DNA from: Bdellovibrio reynosensis
GTDB taxonomy: Bacteria > Bdellovibrionota > Bdellovibrionia > Bdellovibrionales > Bdellovibrionaceae
Assembly: GCF_022814725.1 (NCBI RefSeq)
Contig: NZ_CP093442.1
Span: 868,001 to 932,000, forward strand
DNA length: 64,000 bases
Reading direction: 5' to 3'
The position numbers and the translations under genes are program-made. How positions within the stretch are numbered: the first letter of the stretch is position 1; each line of letters opens with the position of its first letter. Shown here in pieces: positions 43,093 to 49,647 of this stretch. The notes under the pieces are model-generated. The model made no database searches and had not been told where the DNA came from. It saw nothing but the letters and a program-made list of their open reading frames with translations.

Positions 43093-44168
43093 AATATCCT
43101 CCGGTGCATTATCATAAATATTTGGGCCTAGATGCTTTGTTAAATTCGCAACATCCAAAGAGTGTTGAATACAAAAAGCCTGCCCATGATGAAATGCTTT
43201 TCATCGTCGTTCACCAAACCTACGAACTTTGGTTTAAGCAAATTATTTTCGAATTAGATGCTGTCCTTAAGACATTTCAGAAAGATCAAATCGAAGAAAC
43301 TGAAATGGGCATGGCAAGTTCCCGCCTAGAAAGAATCGTTAGCATTTTAAAATTGATCATTGGCCAAGTGGATGTTTTAGAAACTATGACTCCGCTGGAT
43401 TTCCTAGATTTCCGCGACATGCTTTATCCAGCTTCTGGCTTTCAAAGCTTTCAATGGCGTTTGATTGAAACGAAGTTAGGTCTGCGCATCGGCGATCGCC
43501 TTGCTTACAATCAAGCACCGTTCTTTAAGTCTTTAACGGAAGAACAACAAAACGAAATTCAATCCGTTTTAAATTCTTCTTCATTATTTGATTCTTTAGA
43601 AAAATGGTTAGCACGCACACCATTCCTGCAGGATGAAAACTTCAATTTCTGGGATACGTACAAAAATGCAGTGACTACGATGTTTAACGAAGACATCGCC
43701 ACTGTGAACAACAACACTCGTTTGAGTGATGAAGATAAAAAAAGAAACATCGAAGGTCTAACAAATACACTTAGAAGTTTTGACGCCCTTTTTGATGAAT
43801 CCGCTTTTGAAAAATTGCGTGGCGAAGGCCAATTCCGTCTTAGTTACAAAGCTATGCATGCGGCCTTGTTAATTCAGCTTTATCGCGATCAACCGATTCT
43901 TCAAACTCCGTTTAGAATCATCCGTGCTCTTTTAGATATCGATGAGACGATGACTACATGGCGCTATCGTCATGCGCTGATGGCGATGCGCATGTTAGGT
44001 CAAAAGATTGGAACTGGCGGTTCTTCAGGTCACAAGTACTTGGCAGAAGCCACAGCGAAGCACAAGATCTTTGGGGATTTCTTTAACTTGACGACGTTCT
44101 TTATTCCGCGCTCACAGGTGCCACCGTTACCGAAATCTATGAGCGATCGCATGAGCTTCCATTACTAA
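43089..44168 (+). CDS. kynA: Tryptophan 2,3-dioxygenase
   Basis: The 359-residue TDO-fold haem enzyme is easily recognised. F-I-V-V-H-Q-T-Y-E-L-W-F-K-Q (around residue 53) holds the active-site His, and the C-terminal W-R-Y-R-H-A-L-M-A-M-R holds the proximal haem His. G-T-G-G-S-S-G-H follows, contacting substrate. It opens the indole ring of L-Trp with O2 to N-formylkynurenine in the cytosol. It is coupled to the aldolase gene by a 4-bp overlap (ATGA) and closes a five-gene operon before a strong terminator. The length is slightly above the bacterial norm (about 280-300). Confidence 0.95.
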   Translation: MKYPPVHYHKYLGLDALLNSQHPKSVEYKKPAHDEMLFIVVHQTYELWFKQIIFELDAVLKTFQKDQIEETEMGMASSRLERIVSILKLIIGQVDVLETMTPLDFLDFRDMLYPASGFQSFQWRLIETKLGLRIGDRLAYNQAPFFKSLTEEQQNEIQSVLNSSSLFDSLEKWLARTPFLQDENFNFWDTYKNAVTTMFNEDIATVNNNTRLSDEDKKRNIEGLTNTLRSFDALFDESAFEKLRGEGQFRLSYKAMHAALLIQLYRDQPILQTPFRIIRALLDIDETMTTWRYRHALMAMRMLGQKIGTGGSSGHKYLAEATAKHKIFGDFFNLTTFFIPRSQVPPLPKSMSDRMSFHY

Positions 44169-44206
44169 ATCGCCAACAACAGGCTTCGCCGGAATGTTAC
44201 CTTAGG

Positions 44207-44236
44207 AAAAAGGGAGTCGAATGACTCCCTTTTTTT
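44207..44236. terminator. Terminator between kynA and bcp
   Basis: AAAGGGAGTC-GAAT-GACTCCCTTT is a perfect 10-bp stem with a T-run on the plus strand and an A-run in front that serves the convergent bcp transcript. Confidence 0.92.
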
Positions 44237-44248
44237 TCCAAGAAGTTC

Positions 44249-44722
44249 CTATTTCAAAGTTTTGATAAACTTTAGCATCTCTGCCGCGTGGCCTTGCGCT
44301 TTGATTTTACGAAACTCACCCACAAGCTTCTGATCTTCGTCGATGATGAAAGTGCTACGCTCAATACCCATCACTTTTTTGCCGTACATGTTCTTTTCTT
44401 TAATCACGTCAAAGATTTTACACAGCTCTTCGCTTTCATCAGACAGAAGCTCGAACTTAAAGTCATACTTACAAATAAACTTATCGTGGGACTTTAAAGT
44501 GTCTCTTGAAATACCGTACACCTCAGTGTTTTGCTTTTTAAACTGGGACAACAGTTCATTAAACTCAATTCCTTCCGTCGTACAACCCGGCGTGCTGTCT
44601 TTGGGATAAAAATAAAGAAGAATTTTTTTTCCCTTTTTTGAAGACAAGCTGAAATCTTCACCGGTGGAAGATGGGATTTTGAAATTAGGAACTTTTTTAC
44701 CGAGTTCAATCTTAGCGGGCAC
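44249..44722 (-). CDS. bcp: Thioredoxin-dependent peroxiredoxin (Bcp/PrxQ)
   Basis: I start at the GTG at 44722, which has a GAGGAG SD seven bases upstream; the frame continues to 44770 without one. The 157-residue product is a PrxQ-type peroxiredoxin. The active-site motif F-Y-P-K-D-S-T-P-G-C-T-T-E carries the peroxidatic Cys; there is no second Cys five residues on (C-T-T-E-G-I-E), so it is 1-Cys or uses a distant partner (C-K-Y, residue about 90). It reduces H2O2 and organic peroxides. It is preceded by a lipoprotein gene with an 11-bp overlap. Confidence 0.9.
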   Translation of the reverse strand: MPAKIELGKKVPNFKIPSSTGEDFSLSSKKGKKILLYFYPKDSTPGCTTEGIEFNELLSQFKKQNTEVYGISRDTLKSHDKFICKYDFKFELLSDESEELCKIFDVIKEKNMYGKKVMGIERSTFIIDEDQKLVGEFRKIKAQGHAAEMLKFIKTLK

Positions 44723-45764
44723 GTGGAATCTCCTCAGTTCCTGGTGGTTGTACCAACGGAACCATCTCATTATTTTGTCGCTGCATTAATACATCAGGAT
44801 CCACACCAGGCAACGGAGTAATCAATGGCGCCCCCGTTTCATCCTGCGCAGGATCACCAGGCTCTAACACCGCAGGCCCTGCATTTTGATCTTCTGGCTT
44901 CGCAGAAGGCGATGGCGACGATGCTGGCGGCGGACTTTGACTGGATGACGGCGTCGCTGCAGGCGTTGCAACGGGTGTAGCTTCGGGAGCGTATAGTTCA
45001 GTTTCTAAAACTTTAATTTTTCCCTCTAAAGGAATATCCACTTCGATTTTACGTATGTCAGAAAGGTTTTCATAAACTTTACCGCGCAGTTTGATGAGAT
45101 TCTTACCTTCTTTTTCATAATCGTATATATCAAGGCGCACCATCTGCTCTTTGCTGCGATCCTGGGCCCAGTCTTTACATTTAAGACTGACTATTTGATT
45201 TTTTTCGTTACCCTTAAAATCACAGCGAATGTTTTTATTTAGAATTGTGGCACCAAGACCTAACACTTCTTCAAGGTTTTCAGAATAGAAGGTCGCATAG
45301 AAATCCGCTTCTTTTGCTGCAAACACTTCCGCAATTCTTTTTGCATCGGTCTTAGTACTGCACTTTTCAAAAATTTCAAATTTTTGCGGGAACCCGGTCA
45401 GACTTTGAATGTCTCTTTTCACCAAGTAACGATCACAGCTAAAAAGAGACTTGTTAGATAATTTAATTCCATTTGAGGACAATAAAGCTCTTTGAATTTT
45501 ACCAAAAGGAGATTTCCCCATGGGGCGACGCTCATTAGAAAGGACCCACCAGGCTTCACGGTGAATCGCATCGGCTTGTTCAAAGTAGCGAGCGAAATTT
45601 TCAAGGGATTTATCACCGGGTTTTACCTCTGGCACCACGGACTTTGCTGCATTATTAGTCATTCCCGTCAGAGGAAGCGTTGAAATGGCCTTAGGCTCTT
45701 CCTTCAGTGTGCAAGAAAGTAAAATTAAGAAAAACGCCAAAGATAAGACCACGCAAAGCTTCAT
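44712..45764 (-). CDS. Hypothetical lipoprotein with Pro/Ala-rich C-terminus
   Basis: The 350-residue protein has a lipoprotein signal with lipobox L-L-S-C (Cys18). Residues 40-250 form a globular part with several Cys, including C-D-R-Y, F-E-K-C and L-K-C-K. The rest is low-complexity Pro, Ala, Ser and Thr (A-T-P-A-A-T-P-S-S-S-Q-S-P-P) followed by an acidic stretch, probably disordered and surface-reaching. The family is not recognised. Its 3' end overlaps the bcp start by 11 bp, so the two may be one operon. It is divergent from fadD across an inverted repeat. Confidence 0.62.
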   Translation of the reverse strand: MKLCVVLSLAFFLILLSCTLKEEPKAISTLPLTGMTNNAAKSVVPEVKPGDKSLENFARYFEQADAIHREAWWVLSNERRPMGKSPFGKIQRALLSSNGIKLSNKSLFSCDRYLVKRDIQSLTGFPQKFEIFEKCSTKTDAKRIAEVFAAKEADFYATFYSENLEEVLGLGATILNKNIRCDFKGNEKNQIVSLKCKDWAQDRSKEQMVRLDIYDYEKEGKNLIKLRGKVYENLSDIRKIEVDIPLEGKIKVLETELYAPEATPVATPAATPSSSQSPPPASSPSPSAKPEDQNAGPAVLEPGDPAQDETGAPLITPLPGVDPDVLMQRQNNEMVPLVQPPGTEEIPRAR

Positions 45765-45769
45765 TCCCT

Positions 45770-45790
45770 AAGTCTTGCAAATCAAGACTT
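45770..45790. promoter_or_regulatory. Inverted repeat in the lipoprotein/fadD divergent region
   Basis: AAGTCTTG-CAAAT-CAAGACTT has perfect 8-bp arms spaced by five bases, centred about 98 bp before fadD and 15 bp before the lipoprotein start. The size and symmetry suit a dimeric repressor such as a TetR-type fatty-acid regulator, but this is inference. Confidence 0.5.
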
Positions 45791-45878
45791 TGAAAACAAG
45801 AATTTCCTTTACCACCTTTAAGCCCATACTCTAGACTTTTCTAAGGAATCAAAACTGTATTTTTGAAGGGATCTGAAG

Positions 45879-47540
45879 ATGGAAAAAATCTGGCTAAAAA
45901 ACTACCCAAAAGAGGTCTCTGCCACGACAGACCTTTCTAAATACAAGTCGTTGTATGATCTTTACGAAGAATCCGTGCAAATGTTCGGTCCGCGCAAAGC
46001 TTTCACGAATATGGGAGTTTCCTTAACTTTCTCAAAATTAAACGAAGAAGTAGAAAGATTCGCTTCTTTCCTGCAACACGAACTGAAACTAAAAAAAGGC
46101 GATCGCATCGCCATTCAGATGCCAAATCTTTTGCAATTCCCCGTCGTGGCGTTTGCAGCTATGCGCAGCGGTTTAACCATCGTTAATACAAATCCTTTGT
46201 ACACCGCTAAAGAGATGCAGCATCAGTTCAAAGACTCTGGTGCCAAAGCCGTGGTGATTTTAGCTAACTATGCTCATCTACTTGAACAGATCATCAAAGA
46301 CACGGAAATTGAATCCGTTGTGATCACTGAAATCGGTGACCATTTCCCAGCACCAAAAAGATTGTTGGTAAATTCAGTAGTTAAATACATCAAAAAAATG
46401 GTCCCGGCTTATAGCATTCCGCAGGCCTACACGTATTTGCAGGCGATGCAATTAGGCGCGATGAAACCATCACAAAAAATCGAAACCACGCAAGAAGACA
46501 TCGCGTTCCTTCAGTATACAGGGGGCACGACGGGCGTCGCGAAAGGTGCGATGCTTTTACATAAAAACGTTCTTGCTAACGTTTTACAAATTCGCGACTG
46601 GATGAAACCAAAATTGCGCGAAGGCCAAGAAATCGCCATCGCAGCCCTGCCGCTTTATCACATCTTTGCCTTAACATTGAATTGCTTGGGTCTGCTTCGT
46701 TATGGCGCTGAAAACGTTCTGATCACGAATCCAAGAGACATCCCTGGCTTCATCAAAGATCTTAAGAAAACTCCATTCACAGTGATGGCTGGCGTAAACA
46801 CTTTGTTTAACGCTTTGATGAACAATCCAGAATTCACAACCATCGATTTCAGTAAAGTAAAAATCAGCGTTGCCGGCGCAATGACCTTGCAAAAATCCGT
46901 GGCTGAAAAATGGATGACATTAACAAGCTCAACCATCGTTGAAGGTTACGGCTTAACAGAAGCATCACCCGTTGTGTGTTGCAACCCTATCGACGGCACA
47001 GACCGCGTAGGCACCATTGGCCTTCCATTCCCAGATACAGACGTAAAATTAGTTAATGATGATGACCAAGAAGTACCCATGGGCGAACCGGGCGAACTTC
47101 TATGCCAAGGACCGCAAGTCATGGCAGGCTACTGGAACAAACAAGAAGAAACAGACAAAGTTCTAACCAACGGCTGGTTAAGAACCGGCGACATCGCCGT
47201 CGTCGATAAAGATGGATTCTTCAAAATCGTAGACCGCAAAAAAGACATGATCCTAGTATCGGGCTTTAACGTCTATCCAAACGAAGTCGAAGAAGCCATC
47301 GCAAGCCACCCGGGCGTGCTAGAAGTAGCAGCCATCGGCGTACCCGACGAACACAGCGGTGAAATCGTAAAAGCAGTGGTAGTCAAAAAAGACCCAGGTT
47401 TAACTCCTGAAGACGTAATCGCCCACGCAAGAAAAACACTAACAAACTATAAAGTTCCAAAATTAGTAGAATTCAGAACCGAACTACCAAAAACAAACGT
47501 AGGCAAAATCCTAAGAAGAGCCCTAAGAGATCAAAAATAA
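45879..47540 (+). CDS. fadD: Long-chain fatty-acid-CoA ligase FadD
   Basis: The 553-residue ANL-superfamily adenylating enzyme has Y-T-G-G-T-T-G-V-A-K-G-A (P-loop-like AMP motif, about residue 211-222), G-Y-G-L-T-E-A, the hinge R-K-K-D-M-I-L-V-S-G-F-N-V-Y-P-N-E-V-E and the catalytic Lys in T-N-V-G-K-I. It activates fatty acids to acyl-CoA with ATP, feeding fadI-fadJ elsewhere in the window. The length equals typical FadD (about 560). It is monocistronic, with an inverted repeat upstream and a strong terminator. The last 150 codons are noticeably richer in CTA/ATA/AAA than the start, cause unknown. Confidence 0.94.
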   Translation: MEKIWLKNYPKEVSATTDLSKYKSLYDLYEESVQMFGPRKAFTNMGVSLTFSKLNEEVERFASFLQHELKLKKGDRIAIQMPNLLQFPVVAFAAMRSGLTIVNTNPLYTAKEMQHQFKDSGAKAVVILANYAHLLEQIIKDTEIESVVITEIGDHFPAPKRLLVNSVVKYIKKMVPAYSIPQAYTYLQAMQLGAMKPSQKIETTQEDIAFLQYTGGTTGVAKGAMLLHKNVLANVLQIRDWMKPKLREGQEIAIAALPLYHIFALTLNCLGLLRYGAENVLITNPRDIPGFIKDLKKTPFTVMAGVNTLFNALMNNPEFTTIDFSKVKISVAGAMTLQKSVAEKWMTLTSSTIVEGYGLTEASPVVCCNPIDGTDRVGTIGLPFPDTDVKLVNDDDQEVPMGEPGELLCQGPQVMAGYWNKQEETDKVLTNGWLRTGDIAVVDKDGFFKIVDRKKDMILVSGFNVYPNEVEEAIASHPGVLEVAAIGVPDEHSGEIVKAVVVKKDPGLTPEDVIAHARKTLTNYKVPKLVEFRTELPKTNVGKILRRALRDQK

Positions 47541-47583
47541 AAAAGGGAAAAGCGCAGCGATCCCTCCCCAAAGCGACAAAAAT

Positions 47584-47617
47584 AAAAAACCCGGAGCGAA
47601 AGCGACCGGGTTTTTTA
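47584..47617 (+). terminator. Terminator after fadD
   Basis: AAAAAACCCGG and CCGGGTTTTTT pair around an 11-base loop, 44 bp after the fadD stop, with poly-T on the plus strand. Confidence 0.92.
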
Positions 47618-47650
47618 TTTTTTAGCCAAGTAAAACAAAACGAGGACCGA

Positions 47651-47777
47651 GGGTTGGCGAGAAGGGTTCATATGCAAGGCGGAGGATCTTTCGCGAAACG
47701 GAGGCGTACCTGCAAGGTACGTCGCAGTGAAGCGAAAGACCGCACAACGCAGTCAGATGAGCCCTTATCGGCGACCC
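47651..47777. repeat. Three-tier structured intergenic element, copy 2
   Basis: This is the second copy of the 2662-2788 element. The outer arms 47651-47671 and 47757-47777 pair over about 21 positions with two G-U wobbles and two mismatches. The middle stem is TCTTTCGC (47687-47694) with GCGAAAGA (47732-47739). The inner hairpin is CGTACC (47705-47710) with GGTACG (47716-47721). Linkers GGCGGAGGATCT and GACCGCACAACGCAGTC are identical to copy 1, while the stems differ in sequence but keep pairing. It lies between the ends of fadD and the HiPIP gene, touching the HiPIP stop codon. Confidence 0.75.
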
Positions 47778-47778
47778 G

Positions 47779-48156
47779 CTAAGCTTTTTTGTTCCAGCTG
47801 GAGCACCATGCGTCCGCATACACCAATTTACCAGCGAAGATTGTGCAAGTTCCTGCTTCTTTGCCGTTACGAGTTTCTTTTTTCGCATAGAAACTGCAAG
47901 TCAGGCATTTGTTGCCTTTTGAATCGGGCGTCTTCTTGAAGTCCTCAACGTACTTTACAGCCTTCGCTACAGCGTCATTGGGGTCAACCATTGGCATTGC
48001 TCCGCCAGCCGCTGCCGGGGCTGCGCCACGCTTTTTCTGAGCTTCTGCAGTTGAAGTTAAAACAGAATTGATAACCGTAGGTGCGACTACAAATGCGCCC
48101 GCTACCTTAACCAGTGTCGAGAAAAATCCACGACGGTTCATATTAGAATTGTTCAC
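47779..48156 (-). CDS. High-potential iron-sulfur protein (HiPIP)
   Basis: The start is the GTG at 48156: GGAGG lies four bases before it, whereas the ATG nearer the Tat motif is too far from that SD. The 125-residue product has a twin-arginine signal (N-R-R-G-F-F, about residues 7-12), then an Ala/Gly-rich spacer and a C-terminal HiPIP domain with the four cluster cysteines in C-L-T-C, G-T-C-T and D-A-W-C-S. It is a small periplasmic electron carrier holding one [4Fe-4S] cluster. Its length matches the family after the signal is removed. The partner is unknown; the di-haem peroxidase at 60638 is one possibility (inference). Confidence 0.9.
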   Translation of the reverse strand: MNNSNMNRRGFFSTLVKVAGAFVVAPTVINSVLTSTAEAQKKRGAAPAAAGGAMPMVDPNDAVAKAVKYVEDFKKTPDSKGNKCLTCSFYAKKETRNGKEAGTCTIFAGKLVYADAWCSSWNKKA

Positions 48157-48241
48157 GATGCCTCCCATTGAATTTTCAATTAACAATACTATTACCTTTC
48201 ATTTAGTTTTCAATTGGAAAATTTAATCCAACACCCCAAAA

Positions 48242-48290
48242 GCGCCACTATTTTCAATTTCTTTCAAAATGTGGCGCAACCTTCCGTTGC
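48242..48290. promoter_or_regulatory. Two adjacent hairpins upstream of the HiPIP and L,D-transpeptidase genes
   Basis: GCGCCAC (48242-48248) pairs with GTGGCGC (48271-48277), with inner ATTTT/AAAAT pairs. A second stem, GCAAC (48276-48280) with GTTGC (48286-48290), follows. They lie in the 216-bp divergent region. Confidence 0.45.
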
Positions 48291-48372
48291 GTTAATGCTC
48301 ATTTCTTTACCGAAATTAGACTTTTCAAATGCACTCCTAATAAAAATTTAGAAGCAACAAATGAGGATCAAC

Positions 48373-49185
48373 ATGAAAAACATTTTCGTATTAACAGTTC
48401 TTTTACTTTTGGCAGTTCAGGGCTTAGCAGCAGAAAAAGAGTCGGCAAAAGAAGTCGATAAACAAACTTTATTTCAACGCTACGCCGATCAAGGTGTTCC
48501 ATTAGATGCCCTGCGCAGGACTTTTGAGTTTCTGGAAAAGAATGCGGAAGCCAGCTTCAAAGTGAAGCTTCATGATGAAACGACAAAGAAAACAATCCTA
48601 AATAAAAACTATGCCGTTATTATTAATTACAATCAGCCCTCGTCAGAACGCCGGCTTTATCTTTTAAACCTAAAGACCGGAGAGATTAATAAGTACTTTG
48701 TTGCCCATGCGATAAATACCGGCGGCAATGTCGCAAAATATTTCTCCAATACAGTCGATTCAAAAAAAAGCTCTTTAGGATTTTACATCACAGGCTCATC
48801 ATTTCCCGGGAAACACGGAAACACCTTGTACTTGCACGGCTTAGAAAAAACCAACGACAACGCCTATGTTCGCGATATCGTGATGCATGGGGCGTCCTAT
48901 GTTTCTCTGGACTTTCTTGAATCGAATGGTCGATTAGGCCGCAGCTGGGGCTGCCCCGCAGTTTCTGAAGCTATTGCTGAAAAAGTCATTCCGCTAATTA
49001 AAAACGGAGCCCTTTACTATATTCACCACAATAGCTTAATGACGGTGGCAGAGACAGGCGCGCCGATTGAGGACATGGGCTGTGACCAGCAAGATGCTTC
49101 CTGCAATGGTAACGACGTCGTGGCTGAAGAGGTGCTCCAAGAAATGGGGCGCCATCAATCCGCTAGCGACCAAACAAATCCCTAG
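48373..49185 (+). CDS. Murein L,D-transpeptidase-like (YkuD_2) secreted protein
   Basis: The start at 48373 is chosen because GAGGAT sits five bases upstream; an in-frame ATG 12 bp earlier contains that SD. A signal peptide (M-K-N-I-F-V... G-L-A-A-E) precedes a YkuD_2-type domain with I-V-M-H-G-A-S-Y-V-S and the catalytic-site segment R-S-W-G-C-P-A-V (Cys around residue 193). The family cross-links or trims peptidoglycan through a cysteine acyl-enzyme. The domain ends near I-H-H-N-S-L-M. The last 45 residues (two Cys, acidic) lie entirely in the 150-bp overlap with the convergent merC gene, so the tail may be recently gained. Confidence 0.85.
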   Translation: MKNIFVLTVLLLLAVQGLAAEKESAKEVDKQTLFQRYADQGVPLDALRRTFEFLEKNAEASFKVKLHDETTKKTILNKNYAVIINYNQPSSERRLYLLNLKTGEINKYFVAHAINTGGNVAKYFSNTVDSKKSSLGFYITGSSFPGKHGNTLYLHGLEKTNDNAYVRDIVMHGASYVSLDFLESNGRLGRSWGCPAVSEAIAEKVIPLIKNGALYYIHHNSLMTVAETGAPIEDMGCDQQDASCNGNDVVAEEVLQEMGRHQSASDQTNP

Positions 49186-49503
49186 GATACCTAAAGCAAA
49201 AACTTTGATTTGACGGTGATGTTTGTAGCCTGACCAGAATGCAAAAAGACCTACAGGTACTACAAACATTGCCAATAATAAGTGAACCCATTCTTGCTCA
49301 AAGAACTCGCCCATGACCGGAGCAGCAAGGGCCACCATCGGTGTAGCTAGACAGTGAATAGTACAGATACCAGACAGAATAATTCCGATTTTATCCCAGC
49401 GATCCGTGGTCTGTTCAAATGTTTCATGGGCAGAGTGATCCACCTCACAACATGCTGCTTCGTCTTTTTTTACTTCCACTAACGGATCTAACTGCTCGTC
49501 CAC
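49036..49503 (-). CDS. MerC-domain membrane protein
   Basis: The 155-residue protein has four hydrophobic helices of the MerC family, with the metal-associated I-C-T-I-H-C-L-A-T-P-M motif (Cys pair around the first helix). A Cys/His-rich N-terminus (A-A-C-C-E-V-D-H-S-A-H) and C-terminus (R-A-C-L-C-H-R-H) flank the core. MerC imports or handles mercuric ions at the inner membrane; chromosomal homologues often have other metals. There is no mer regulator nearby, but an inverted repeat lies at its 5' side. Its 3' 150 bp run antisense to the L,D-transpeptidase tail. Confidence 0.85.
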   Translation of the reverse strand: MDEQLDPLVEVKKDEAACCEVDHSAHETFEQTTDRWDKIGIILSGICTIHCLATPMVALAAPVMGEFFEQEWVHLLLAMFVVPVGLFAFWSGYKHHRQIKVFALGILGICLVASGLMAPHFLEHLFSHDVVTIAGSILLVTAHVLNRRACLCHRH

Positions 49504-49517
49504 GGTACCACCTTAAA

Positions 49518-49557
49518 AGCTAGTTGTGTCCTAAATGCAAGTTACTGTCAACTAGCT
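49518..49557. promoter_or_regulatory. Inverted repeat upstream of merC
   Basis: AGCTAGTTG (49518-49526) and CAACTAGCT (49549-49557) are perfect 9-bp arms, 15 bp before the merC start. On the minus strand the distal arm runs into a consensus-like TTGACA. Candidate operator/promoter; no clear -10 seen. Confidence 0.5.
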
Positions 49558-49616
49558 GTTAGGGCAAACATGCCGTCCCTATAAGAAAAACCGGCAAAAC
49601 CGAGGAATTAACAAAT

Positions 49617-49643
49617 AAAAAAGGAGTCTTTCGACTCCTTTTT
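49617..49643 (-). terminator. Terminator after the RND efflux gene
   Basis: AAAAAGGAGTC-TTTC-GACTCCTTTTT is a strong stem with T-runs on both strands, 5 bp beyond the RND stop. Confidence 0.92.
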
Positions 49644-49647
49644 AGCT

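Noticed and set aside
47090-47540. A-rich codon use in the last third of fadD as sign of transfer or recombination
   Set aside because: The protein motif order is continuous and conserved. The bias could be local drift and was not measured.
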